64,000 nucleotides of DNA, from positions 124,001-188,000 of the forward strand of contig JBBBDQ010000914.1 in assembly GCA_037127315.1 (NCBI GenBank), given 5' to 3'. A program made the translations under genes and the position numbers. A model generated the notes under the pieces. The model worked only from the letters and a program-made list of their open reading frames with translations, ran no database searches and was not told the DNA's origin. Positions 21,700 through 32,393 of the stretch are shown in pieces (within the stretch, counting starts at the first letter, position 1; the number at the start of each line of letters is the position of its first letter). Source of the DNA: Ascarosepion bandense (taxonomy: Eukaryota; Mollusca; Cephalopoda; Sepiida; Sepiidae).

Positions 21700-22333
21700 G
21701 GGTGATGGCTTCTTTTGAGGTTTCATTTAACTTTTTTTTGCAAAGAAATTGTTTTTTTGGGGGTGGGGTGGAACCATGTTTTTCGTTATATTTTCCGTAT
21801 GTGAACGACGCCCGACTCTTTGATAATTTTCGAGGCTTTTTTTACGCTCATACATTTCTGACAGTCCTCAGCTAATTTTTGTAGCCTCAATTCTGGTTCA
21901 CTCTCAAGTTTTGTTAGAATTCTCCGTCTAATCTCCGCGTTTTTAGTAGAAACCAGGCCTTGGACAAATATCAATTGTCAGCGCTGAGTTCAAATAACTT
22001 AAAGTCATCGCAGTGTTTGTTTACAATGGAAGCAAATGTCATATAAATCTTCATATCTTCTGAAGTAAACCGCGAAGGTTTTCTCTGCGTCCGGTGCATA
22101 AATCAAGTCTTCGATTGAGCTCCATATGACATTTTGGGAGAATGTCGATTCATTTTCAGGAATTTGCGCTTTATTTGATTCTGCTCGTAGTAGTAATTCT
22201 TGTTGATCAAGTTGTTTTTCTGTTGAATTTCTAATTGTTTCTCTTCGATCCTAATCTGTCTTTCCTAATCTTTTTGTTGCTGCTCGAACTGAATTTTTAT
22301 TAGTTCCAACATGGTTGTTTTAAAGTTCTCCAT
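21700..22333 (-). pseudogene. Gypsy gag remnant
   Basis: The ATG at 22333-22331 starts MENFKTTMLELIKIQFEQQQ, a Gln-rich helical N-terminus common in invertebrate Gypsy Gag. A TAG stop follows at codon 23 and a frameshift shortly after. Later pieces read ENESTFSQNVIWSSIEDLIY and AEKTFAVYFRRYEDLYDI, the capsid-like region. An open piece at 21786-21974 reads RRRILTKLESEPELRLQKLA and leads towards the zinc knuckle. Gag forms the particle shell. This copy is broken by at least one stop and two shifts. Confidence 0.8.
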
Positions 22334-22376
22334 GTTTACAACGTAATTTAATTATAACACACACTATCTGTTGCCA

Positions 22377-23243
22377 AAAGATAGGGAGAAAAAATTCACT
22401 TTTTTTTCTTTTCTTTTTTCTTTCACACTACGTTATTCATGAACATAAGGTTTATAGTTAGTAATAAAAAAAAAAACAATTTTCCCTTTTCTTGTTCGGG
22501 AAAATAATGGCTTATTTATTTCTTCTTTGCACAAAGAAAAAATTACTTTAGTTACAGAAAAAATCAATTTACAGATTTTCTGTCCTTTCTTATTCCGTTT
22601 TAGCTCCTCTGAGTTTTGCGTTTACGGTTTTCGGAAACCGCTGTTGTGAATACTGGTCGCTTTTATGTGTGAAAAATCGTTCTTTAAGCTCTTTTTAGCT
22701 AGAGTTGTGTACTTGAGTAAAAGATTTTCCTTTTTTCTTCAGTGTAGAATTCCGGTTTTGTCGCCCGTTGTTCTGAAAAGCTAGTGAGAAAATCTTTTTT
22801 TCTGCGTAGAATTCGGTTAATGTTGTGTTCGACAAGTAAAATCCGTTTCTTTATATCTCCATCACCGCTGTCATGGCTGGTGTCTAAAAAGATTTTTCTT
22901 TTATTTTCGCATAGAATCCATTTCTTCAATATCTTTGTTGCAATTGTTATGGGCGACAATAGACAAGAATTTTTCTTTTGTTCTTCTCGTAGAATCCAAT
23001 TCTTCAATATCTTCGTTGCCACTGTTATGGACCTGGTTAAAGTTCTAAATAAGCAACACGACCTCAAAGGTAGAAATAACAAATATATATTAGAAAGCAA
23101 TAACAATACAAAATGTGGAAGATGTTAGTATGTCTGTCAGACCGGGTTGGAGTGAACTACTACCAACTCGACTCCCTCTCTCTTGAGAGGCGTAGTATAT
23201 ATAGTATTAGAAAGATATTATGGAGTTATACGTAAGGACCCAT
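22377..23243 (-). mobile_element. Gypsy 5' LTR with internal repeats
   Basis: The region upstream of gag on the minus strand. 'TGGCAACAGATAG', just left of 22377, may be the primer binding site (starts TGG). The LTR has a TATA-like 'actatatatac' near 23195 and AATAAA-type signals near 22513. Within it, three diverged units of about 75-100 bp (22785-22880, 22880-22960, 22965-23032) share 'tagaatcc.tttcttcaatat' and 'gttatgg' blocks. The exact right edge (near 23243) is uncertain because the 3' LTR is missing. A diverged piece of the same LTR occurs at 26405-26525. Confidence 0.65.
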
Positions 23244-23439
23244 GACAATTATGCCCTACATTATTTTTATCTCTTCAGTACTTTTTCAAAGAATTAATTG
23301 CCGGAGAACTCGGAATATTAAAACAGTTGGTTCTATTCACCTGGAATTATATATATGTTTCGTTAAGAATGACGGAGAAGTAAGATTTTATTGTTACAAA
23401 ATCTTCCTTATCATTCGTTTTTAACTAAACATGTTTAAA

Positions 23440-23441
<2 letters not shown>

Positions 23442-23492
<51 letters not shown>
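23442..23492. repeat. (AT)n microsatellite
   Basis: About 51 bp of pure AT repeat. Confidence 0.97.
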
Positions 23493-23494
<2 letters not shown>

Positions 23495-23599
23495 ACGGTC
23501 TTTATTATAACAAAGAGGATAATTATTTACCGGTATTATTTTTCAAATAAAATCATTATATTCAATTTAGTTGGGCGATGATTAGATTCTTTTTAACTG

Positions 23600-23780
23600 A
23601 CTTGTCTATCAGATGACAATTCCGATCTACTGAACGCAGCAGTTTTACTGATTTAGTTATTACATGTCACACACTGTTAGCTGGGCTAAGTGTTGGTTCT
23701 TCAGCTTCTAGGGAAGAGAAAATGTTGTGGTTCTAACTTATAGTCCAATAACCGCTACGCTACACGCACATCTAAATCGA
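23600..23780 (-). mobile_element. Possible degenerate tRNA-derived SINE
   Basis: Read leftwards from 23780, 'gtgtagcgtagcggttattg' resembles a tRNA A-box region and 'aagttagaaccac' a decayed B-box. The rest does not match family A. Weak evidence; may be chance. Confidence 0.25.
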
Positions 23781-24179
23781 ATATACGTTTGACATAAAAC
23801 TCATGAAATTTACACTTCAGAATTATTATTGAATTCTTCCAAATTAAATTTGACAATCCTATGTGCACAAAAAAGGAGTCGGATCAACTAACATTATACT
23901 TTTAAAATATCCAGATTGACTTGAATTTTGATCAGTTTATTGTTTAGGTAGAAACGTGGATAATTTTTAAAATTTTAGTATATTAAACAATATTTGCTTG
24001 TTATTTTTCTGGTGTTAAAGTACATAATAATAATATACATTTACCATCATTTATTCAGTTAAAGCAAGTTGAGCTACTGTGATCACCACTCTTCCTGTTA
24101 TAATTGTGGTTCCTGGTGGTATACATGTAAAAATAGTGTAATAGCTTGTTAGTTTCTTTTACTCCGGCGATGTCGAGGT

Positions 24180-24550
24180 TACTTCGTCCTTCTTCTCAGA
24201 AGTTCATCTGCCCACTGGTAAAGCATTTTGTTACATCTGGGGCTCTGCGCTTACGCCTACTCTAGCAGTTGGCCAGTGACCGCTTGACAGAGGTGGGTTA
24301 GGAAAAGACGGCTCCTTTAACCGTTCTGAAATCCCTTCCGACTGCCTTCAAATAGTTTACCCGGCAGGTCGATACCGTTGACCGGCATGGGACACTTGCA
24401 GTGCTAATGCGACTTTGTGTCCCCATGTGAGAGAATTAGGTCTAGCCCATGGATCAGTACAGATGCTCAACACAACTTACCTAAGTAAAACAGAACCGGC
24501 CCTTTTGCGCTGAAGGTACTATAACTCACAATACGCCCCATCCACCGTAA
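24180..24550. other. GC-richer unrecognised segment
   Basis: Composition shifts to near-balanced GC over about 370 bp, ending at the LINE 3' end at 24.56 kb. No open frame, promoter motif set or repeat copy in the window was found. It may be part of an unrecognised transposon. Confidence 0.4.
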
Positions 24551-24554
24551 TGCA

Positions 24555-24955
24555 ATTTGTTTTATGTGCGTGTCCTTTCAGAATGTAGACGATCATGGCT
24601 TCCCACTTGCCCCTATCCCTTGTAGTTATTAATAATTTTTCTTGGTATCTCTCATAAACCCCGCTCCGCCATCCACCTGCTGTAGAATTCGCTCTGCTTC
24701 CTCTCTCTTTCCATCTATTCTTCCCGTGAGTATCAGTTGCTTTAAGTCCTCCTTCCTCATCACATGTCCCAAAAACCCCAGTCGTCTTTTCCTGATTTAA
24801 AGTATAATTTTCCTTTCATGTTCTGTCCATGGTATCCTCTGTATCTTTCTATAAAACCACTTTTCTGTTGCTTCAAGTCACTCTTTCATTCTTGAAAAGA
24901 TCATTCAGCATTCCGCGACATGTAGTTTACATTTTGGGGGCATTCTTTTGCTGAT
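24555..24955 (-). pseudogene. LINE 3' end remnant, minus strand
   Basis: Follows the LINE at 9.25-10.2 kb block for block: the 'cgtgtcctttcag' end, the GCTCCGCCA(T/A)CCA block (complement of the W-(M/L)-AEQG coding region), a 'tcatcacatgtcc' block (complement of the GHVMR-like region), and the 'ccatggtatcct' block. Only about 400 bp of the C-terminal RT-adjacent region survives, with no long open frame. Non-functional. Confidence 0.8.
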
Positions 24956-26404
24956 GGCCATGTTAAAAGAATGAAAAACATTAGGCAATAATAAGTTCTT
25001 CATTCAAGAGGAGTTTCTGTATCCTCGCATATGTATTTGAACACTAGAAGCACTATACCTTGACTCATTTATAGCTATAACGTCAAACTGACTTCTTTAA
25101 AAAAGACAGACTTCGACTTTTATACGGGTGAGCATGGTATACCTTTGGCTCAAATCGTAGCATATGCAAAAAATTGTTGATATTTTAATCTAATCTAACA
25201 AAGGTTTGATACTTTAATAGAACTTCCCAACCCTAAAAGATTCATTTGAAATGTTAATTTCTAAGTTATTCATTTAATTACTGATTACATTTTACGACGA
25301 ATGTATAAATACATAAAAGAATATTTTAAATGCAATCAAGTGTGTAATTAGGTTAATGTAATTTTAATTTACGTAAGAGCTTTCTAAATTCTAACTTGGC
25401 GAAGCCTTAATTTAATTGTTTCGCTCATTCATTCCCGAACTTCCCTAATTGTTATATGATAATCACAGAATACATTCATTAAACTCATACCTTTATTTAT
25501 TCTACCTTAACAAAAACACTTTTGTGTCACTTCGCGCAGAACAAGGATTAGCAAGTTCGATAATTTGAATTTATTATCAAAGTGGTGTGTTCAAATCTTG
25601 CTAGATCCCACACTATGATTTTTATCAGAAAAATAAGTAAAGAGCAATTTCGTTTTGGTGCCAGATAATCCTACTAAATACTTGGAAAACTGAACTTTGA
25701 ATGCTAATTCTTAAATACTATTTTGCCAGTAAATATTTTAAATATCTAAAGTTAGTTACAATCCCCATGAAAGCATCGCTTTTAGTGATCGTACACCGTG
25801 ATCTCAGCGTATCTTTCTACGCCAGAAATCTGCGCGTATGTCTTCTAGTCGGCTAATGCTTGCGATTTATATGAAATTTCATGTACGGTCCCAATTCAAC
25901 TTCAATTTTATTTTTCTAGATTGTTGCTCTTAACGTAAGCCATTTTGAACCGACACTCTGCTGGCCTTTGGGTGTGCTTACCATTAAAATTACATTGTTC
26001 CATCTAAAGAAAGCTCGCCGAGTCTAGAGGATTTATTTCCAGGATGAAACTAGAGGAAGCATTTCTGTTACTCAAATTTGGCAGTCATTGTAAAGATTAC
26101 AAATCATTGAACCGTAACACCACTATATAACCCGAAAGAAAAAACAGACGAAATCAGTAGATTCGGTGCTAATGAAACCAAATTGCGTGCACAATTCGGT
26201 TGAAGATACAATATCAACATTTACCTTTTCATAATACTACTTAATGTTAGCTACTGACGGAACAAAATCACAAATGAGAAATGAACTCACTACAGCAGTA
26301 AAACTCCTGCTAAACATTATGATGGTATAGCACCTGATCTATCATGAAATTGACCATTTCGACAAAGCTTTTTTTGGTATGGAATGAATCCAACAGACTT
26401 TCAA
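24956..26404. other. No gene seen
   Basis: AT-rich DNA. A hint of a B-box-like 'gtgttcaaatcttgc' occurs near 25587 without a convincing A-box. No repeat copy recognised. Confidence 0.45.
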
Positions 26405-26525
26405 CATTACTCTAGGCTTTTTCTTTTTTTGTCTCAGTGTAGATTTCCGGTCTTCGTTGCCTGTTTTTCTGAAAACCTAGTGAGAAAATCTTTGTTTTCT
26501 ACATAGAATTCAGTTACTCTCGGCA
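26405..26525 (-). mobile_element. Fragment of the Gypsy LTR
   Basis: Matches 22730-22825 in order: 'ctttttctttttt', 'cagtgtaga.ttccggt', 'gcc.gtt.ttctgaaaa', 'ctagtgagaaaatctt', 'tagaattc.gtta'. It is a second, diverged copy of the LTR interior on the same strand sense, with no coding part next to it. Confidence 0.75.
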
Positions 26526-26539
26526 TCTTTAGTCAATAA

Positions 26540-27130
26540 CAAAATATGAAAGCAAATTGGAAAGCCAAAGCTATTTTGATGCTGCAAGAACAACAGGGAG
26601 GCACTGACGTGGGACGCAAGGCACGCACATTTACTGGCTCGTTCAGTCGAGTTGCAACGATGTCAGATACATAGATGCTTCTTTCAGCGATTAAAACATC
26701 GAGTAATAGTAGTGCGTTTCTGTGGGTAGAGAGTCAGACCTGCGGAAAAAAACATCGCCTGATTTTGGTGCAGTATGGAGGGCGTGTCATAAATCTACAA
26801 AAATTGTATAAGTGGGTAGAATAATTTAAAGCTGAAAAATGAGTGTAACAGATGAAGTTCGATCTGGTCACCGATCAATATCGCGAAAGGAAAAACATAT
26901 GTACAGAGTGGATGATGTGACCAGTGAAATCCGATAAATGGCAATCTCAAGTATTTACTATGGATTAGCACAAGCTATAGTGCATAATGACTTGGGTTAC
27001 TGTAAAGTCTGTGCGCAGTTGACATCAATAAGAAAGGGTGCAGAAAGGGGTTTTGTGAGCAACTGAAAAACATTCTGAATTGGCGAAAGAACTAGTAGAA
27101 CGACACCAAAAGTGCATGGTCATAAAGAAA
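26540..27130 (+). pseudogene. Mariner-type transposase remnant (N-terminal part)
   Basis: Read to the right, with stops and shifts: YGGRVINLQKLYKWVE, SVTDEVRSGHRSISR, HMYRVDDVTSEIR, YYGLAQAIVHNDLGYCKVCA. These fit the HTH DNA-binding domain and linker of mariner transposases related to the SETMAR transposase part: VYEWVE block, VTDE.RSGRPS block, second HTH ending in (I/V)IH.(D/E)LGY.KVCA. The DDE catalytic part is not seen. Terminal inverted repeats were not found. Clearly dead. Confidence 0.78.
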
Positions 27131-27402
27131 ACAGCAATGATAATTTTGAAGAAATAACTTTGTAGTCTTCAATTTACTCCATGGGACTTCAAGACCTCAC
27201 TTTAACTGTGATTCAGGCTACACGACTAAAATATCGATTTGAGCCGAAATTCTAATTCAGGCAAAAAGTTGAGTTCTTTAAATAACAAACTCCGTTGAGT
27301 TGAGTTTGTCAAATCACAAACTTCGCCGAACTTCTAAACAGCACATAACTAAACCTTTCACGTTAACTCAGATACTCAGCTTTTTGCATATATATGTTTG
27401 TG

Positions 27403-27441
27403 TATTACTACCTCCAGTAATTATTACTGGAGGTAGTAATA
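27403..27441. repeat. Perfect 18-bp stem-loop
   Basis: 27403-27420 and 27424-27441 are perfect reverse complements with a 3-nt loop. The arms contain TACTACCTCC / GGAGGTAGTA. No U-tract follows and no gene end is near, so it is unlikely to be a terminator. Confidence 0.95.
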
Positions 27442-28967
27442 TGTGTGTTTTATTATGTATGTTGGAATACAGTTTGATTTATTTAAGAAATTGTAAGATA
27501 TTTTATGGACTAATGTCATGAAATAGTTATTTCAGGTTGGTTGGTTGGTTGGTTGTATTTCTTTATCTGCATACCAAAGTGTATGTCCAAATCTAGATAT
27601 TATGAACTCAATTTTTTGGCTAGAAACAAATATATTTTGAACGCAATTGTATACATTAACTACAGATAAAATGTATTGTTTGTCATTTTGCTATAAAATG
27701 TATTGTTATTAATTTTACTATAAATATGTATTGTTTGTAATTTTATATATAATATTTATTGCTGGTATTTTTAATATAAATATATTTTAGGCTTTTATAG
27801 TGTTTTGCTTTTGTTTGGAAGTTTATTATTTGCTTATGTCTGGGACTATAACAGGTATCACCACCTCATGTTTGGGTAAAAGTGAGATCAACAGCTATTA
27901 AAAAGTGGTTCCACGCTCCTCAGAACCCCCGTTATCCTCATCAGACGCCTTGCTGCTGTATGTAGTTTATCGTCATATCCAAGACTATTGTCCTTTCTAC
28001 GATAATAACTTAATTAACATTTATCGAAAATAAAGATGTAGTTTTCAACAAGAAGAAAAATCGCATCCTGTTTGCTGAGGAATCTTTGACGTGGATGACA
28101 CTTTCTAGATCCAGAAGATAAGTTGTCAAGCGTGAAATAAAGATAACATTGTGATAAAGACAACAAAACATTGAACTTAACGCAAAACTGATAAAAAAAA
28201 CAAAAAACAAGAACGATACTTCATTTAAGAAATTTTAAAAAACTATTAGGCGATTATTTTTTATTTTTGTTTTAAAATCTCCGGAATTATTTCTTGATTC
28301 TTAAGTATGCTTTGAATATCGGGGATCAGCTGCCTTGTGACTCTCAAGAGAACTGAATTCACAAAGACTTCTCAGCTAATTGCGTTGAAGAGCGAGATTT
28401 ACGAAGCAGCGCTTATCCGACTTTTGGTACCTTCGTAACAAAAAAAAATGGGCGGGGTGTTGAAGAGGTGAAGACAGAGAGTACACAGCGCTGAATTTTT
28501 TTCAAAATGACAAAAAGTTATTTAGAATCAAAAGTATCTCACGAGAAAAAAAGAGCAAGAAATAGTCATCGTAAGCAACTAGCTCAGCTGCATTTTTTCT
28601 ATTAGGAGACGACTTATTAAATTATGAAAAAACATTACATTTTTATTACATGAAAAATAGTGAGAAAAACCAAACAGCAGCGACTACAGATTACATATTA
28701 CAGAGCGAACACAAAATATGTGATAAACGATTGCATTTTGTTTGGGCAATTATGCATAAACATACACTAAAATCGCGCTCTATATTGTTCAAAGATCTGA
28801 GATTCTTATACCTACATGCATAATAAGCGGATGTCCGTTTAGTTATATAGAGAGACAATTTTCACTGTTTTTCGAACCCGACAGAGTATTCATAGAGTGT
28901 TTGAAGAGGGATGTTAAAGAGTATCATGTCCGCTTCGAACCTTCTCCAACCCATTATATTACTTTTT
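27442..28967. other. No gene seen; (GGTT)n at 27536-27555
   Basis: A GGTT array of about five units, then AT-rich DNA with 'tgtattgttwgtaattttrctataaa' type short imperfect repeats at 27665-27780. Nothing recognisable beyond that. Confidence 0.5.
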
Positions 28968-29000
28968 ATTTTTTTATTTTATTTTATTTTTATTATAAAA
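28968..29000. repeat. (TTTTA)n microsatellite
   Basis: Imperfect pentanucleotide TTTTA repeat. Confidence 0.85.
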
Positions 29001-29865
29001 AGACAGGATAAGACCCGCTCATAGGGTACCCGTGATATTCAATATACACTGCAAGATTTTTGATAACTTTTCTGAGTGACACGATCGATAGACTGATAGC
29101 TTGTCACCTCTAATTTGGAAATACACAATTTTGCACTCATTAGCTGATAACAGAAACGTTGACCAAAAATAATTGAAAGACGATCCATACACAGTTTATT
29201 TAGCAAAATCGTGGGAACATTTAGATTCGGATTTAGACATAGAATAAATTAAATTTATTTGATAATGAGGAAGTGCAGATGTGATACAGTCATAAGAATC
29301 AGGAAACAATTATCACCGTGTCTCGGTGGTGAAAAGGTTGACGACAGAACGATGAGAATCTCTGTATTTTTGGTAACGAGAATTCCGGGTTCAGACATAT
29401 GTGAATCAACGCATTTCAAGATTAAAATTGACATTCTCCATGCAGTGTAGATTCCTATGTCTATGCTGTCTACAAACTCTTTATTCCCGAGAATAAGCAC
29501 TTGTCTTCAATAAATATAGAAAATTTCAAACCACATTACCCTCTTTCTCTGCCCGTCTATCTTTATATAATCATATATATATATACTAATAAATAAGAAC
29601 AAAGAATAAAATTGTAACGTTTAAAAGATTACTTAAAACAGTGCTCAGTATAAAAATAAAGCAATGAAAATTTATTATTAATTATTACGTGAAATAAGAA
29701 AATTAGAAAATGTGAAAACTACTAAAAATTCTACATTTTGTTTTGACATTCAAAGAACAATATCTGATCAGGTAGTTAACAATGATGGCAATAAACGTTT
29801 TTTAAACTTTTTGGGATTATATGAAAACCACACTTGCTTTTATTTTTTATTATTATAATACTAAA

Positions 29866-29866
<1 letters not shown>
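29001..29866. other. No recognisable feature
   Basis: Two overlapping open frames of 63 and 81 codons on opposite strands (29255-29500) have no recognisable domain. Nothing else seen. Confidence 0.45.
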
Positions 29867-29901
<35 letters not shown>

Positions 29902-29938
29902 CACCACACATATATATAACTGCTAATATTTATAACTG

Positions 29939-29997
<59 letters not shown>
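29867..29997. repeat. (AT)n arrays and (AG)n array
   Basis: AT arrays 29867-29899 and 29939-29970, the latter passing directly into an AG array 29971-29997. Confidence 0.95.
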
Positions 29998-30001
<4 letters not shown>

Positions 30002-30010
30002 AGAAATGAT

Positions 30011-30106
30011 ATTCTACAATTTTATAGTAAATACATATTTCACAGCAAGCTTGCTGCTCGTCAGACCTTTGCTGTGAAATACGTATTACCCATGAAATTG
30101 TAGAAT
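30011..30106. repeat. Imperfect hairpin, 38-bp arms, loop with CTGACGAGCAGC
   Basis: The left arm 30011-30048 and right arm 30069-30106 are reverse complements with a few mismatches ('attctacaatttt', 'atttcacagcaa'). On the minus strand the loop reads CTGACGAGCAGC (30053-30064), close to the CTGATGAGCAGC of the hammerhead-like SINE at 32.03 kb. The neighbours are AT/AG arrays on the left and an AT array at 30174. Confidence 0.85.
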
Positions 30107-30173
30107 ACCTAAATTTTTTTAGATTATGTTACTCTGTTAAATTAAATAAATAAATTAAACATTGACTTCTTTG

Positions 30174-31979
30174 TATATATATATATATACAAACACACAA
30201 AGACACACGCACACATATATATTTCTAACTTAAACACAAAATAATCTTTGGAGACATCGAGTCATATATTCAGCTGAAATATATTATTTTGTAAATTGGA
30301 ATCTCAGATTTACTTATTTACTTAATTTGTGACAAATATCTGTATTTTTGCGGGGAGTCTGATTTGCAATCAATTTTTTCTCTCTTGCAAAATTACAGTT
30401 TTAAATACCTTCAAGGTGGTCACATGAATCTCATTATGATAGCTGTCATTATTTTTTCATTGTACTTTTAAAGTGATTCGCTCTTTGTTCGACTGTTCAC
30501 CATAGACTCGATAAAATTTGTACGATCATCTAGATAAATTAATTCTAAGCATAAATTAATCAAAAGATTTCTCAATTCTGCCTCTGTTCAATAATATGTT
30601 CTTGCAAATCATTATAGATGTCATCAGATTTTTGTGAATTTTGTCTATTATGCATCTTTTTTTAAATATCTTGCTAATATTTTGACACATAACTTCCTAT
30701 TAAAGATATAGAGTCCATTAATTAAAAATAAGCATAGTGGCAGTTCTACTAATGGAAAATGAAATTATAACGCCATGAATTTGATTGCACTCTGTGTACA
30801 GAATGTTCATTCTGAAGCGTAGTAGTTAATATTTTGTAAGTTTCTATCCTTTTCATATAGTGACGCTGATATCAGTGCAACGTCTGTGTCGGAATTTTTA
30901 ACAGAGACTCATAATACGATAACGACCAGTGTGTTAAATGCCGGTTGAAACTGACAACATGCAATTGAAATGCCCGCAACTTTTATTTCAACTCTTTGGG
31001 GCGAGATTGTTGGCCTTTGGAGGATCAATGTTGATTTTATATTACTGTTGCAAATGCTGCATTTGACAAAGTTCAAGACGGTCGTATAATATACAACCTT
31101 GCTACTATGGTCGAATTGTAAATGCAGCAGTGACAGATAACAGGATGTCTCGGTAACAGATAGGAGAAATCGTAGCAATTCAATATGAAATCAAACATAT
31201 AAGAGTCTCTACAGACCCGAGGCTAAGTCGACAGAAAGATGTGACTCTGTCTTTTTTGTAACGACATTGAAAGGACAATGACTGATCTGGTAGTTTTTAT
31301 CTAGTAAAAAATAGAGAAGACTCAATCCTACTTATGAGACGTCTAAGGGGAATTTTTGCCCGATCGGACGCGCTCGGAAAGCTCCACTTAAATCCCCAAC
31401 AAAAAATTGACCTTTTGTAATATCCCGCCTTTTCTTAGAAGGGGTCGGGTAAATACCAAGAGAAAATGTAGTTTCACGAGCGTAAGAAAGGACGTTGGCA
31501 ATCGGTCTCTTGCGGCAGGATAATAGTCAAACTATCTTCAAACTAGACCTCCACCTACACTAAAATACCTTCCTTCAATACGTCATATGAAGGAAGATAG
31601 AATGACGCTTTATAGAATGACGCTTTATGATGAAAGTAAATTCTGTAAGTGACTGTAACTTAAGTGTGTGATGCAATCATCATTTTTAGGGATTATTCTG
31701 CCAGGACATACAAGCTTTAATATAGTCATTTTGGAGTAACAGAATGTTATCTCAGATATTGTTAATGGTACTGTGTTGCTATTTTAGGGCAGCGAAAAAT
31801 GGAAAGGATGTTTTCTAAGATTTTCGATAACCTTTCCAGTTTACACGATTGACAAACTTTTCTTTTCTTGAACATGAATACGATATAAAGTGACAGTGCA
31901 TATAAGACTGTAATCCTTCGTCAAAAATAACAGCAAAATATGTAAAATTAATGCGCAATGATTTTTATTATAATAAGCA

Positions 31980-31980
<1 letters not shown>
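30174..31980. other. Short (AT)n at 30174-30190, then no gene seen
   Basis: About 1.8 kb. 31340-31540 is somewhat GC-richer and carries CpGs but no recognisable motif cluster. A 15-bp direct repeat 'agaatgacgctttat' occurs twice at 31599-31630. Confidence 0.45.

Positions 31981-32029
<49 letters not shown>
31981..32029. repeat. (AT)n microsatellite
   Basis: Pure AT array directly downstream (minus strand) of the hammerhead-like SINE. Confidence 0.97.
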
Positions 32030-32030
<1 letters not shown>

Positions 32031-32033
32031 CAC

Positions 32034-32170
32034 CGACAGATAGACCTGTTTCGCTGCTCATCAGTACGGTTAGACATTCGATTACTTATATCCAGGATTG
32101 AAACCCAACCGTATTGACACCAGTCGGCGATTCTACCTCTGAGGTATAGGTTCTCGGTAGGGGAAGGCGG
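32034..32170 (-). mobile_element. tRNA-derived SINE with hammerhead-ribozyme-like core, copy 2
   Basis: Read leftwards: a tRNA-like head with D-arm/A-box 'tacctcagaggtagaatc' and T-arm/B-box 'gggtttcaatcctgg' (within 32085-32160). Then come CTGATGA at 32064-32058, GCAGC, and GAAA at 32052-32049. The last A starts a 4-bp stem III: ACAG (32049-32046) pairs with CTGT (32039-32036) across a 6-nt loop, followed by C 32035, making a GTC cleavage triplet. So all hammerhead core boxes are in the right order. Stem II would be only 1-2 bp (G-CAG-C) and stem I is poor, so activity is doubtful. An AT array follows. The structural reading is mine; family name unknown. Confidence 0.5.
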
Positions 32171-32172
32171 AA

Positions 32173-32393
32173 CACACGCACACGTACACAAACACTTAAA
32201 AACGCATATACACACATACACACATTCCAGAACATAATTTACTTAAAAAGCTAATGAATATTCGCAATTCACAAGTGAAATTCAATTCTAATTATTCTGA
32301 AAACTTTAAAAAACTAATTAAAGGCGGCTTAGTACGAAAGGAAGGAAATTATATTTTATTTTTATTTTTTGGTAAGGGCTCTGGTAACTGAGG
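32173..32393. repeat. Direct repeat R1, about 220 bp (partner at 33963-34192)
   Basis: Nearly identical to 33963-34192 from 'cacacgcacacgtacacaaa' to 'ttttttggtaagggc'. The left boundary lies in CA repeats and the right at 'ctggtaa'. The copies are 1.79 kb apart in the same orientation. The content is non-coding. Confidence 0.93.

Larger units (their letters stand above)
18609..23243 (-). mobile_element. Ty3/Gypsy LTR retrotransposon, decayed, 5' LTR kept, 3' end lost
   Basis: Read leftwards the order is LTR, gag, zinc knuckle, protease, reverse transcriptase, RNase H, integrase: the Ty3/Gypsy order. Domains are detailed in separate entries. Gag and pol appear to lie in one long reading frame, now broken by many stops, frameshifts and an internal deletion after the RT catalytic motif. 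A SINE (19464-19775) is nested in the integrase N-terminal region. The 3' LTR is missing because the element ends at the AT array at 18560-18608. The element cannot move on its own. The lineage resembles the invertebrate group with K02A2.6-like polyproteins; this is from memory of motif style. Confidence 0.9.

Noticed and set aside
22699..23128. Overlapping 135- and 114-codon ORFs on opposite strands
   Set aside because: They lie in the tandem units of the Gypsy LTR and have no domain.
27403..27441. Hairpin containing GAGGTAGTA, the let-7 seed
   Set aside because: Only nine bases match let-7. The stem is an 18-bp perfect palindrome with a 3-nt loop, too short for a microRNA precursor, and the rest of let-7 is absent.
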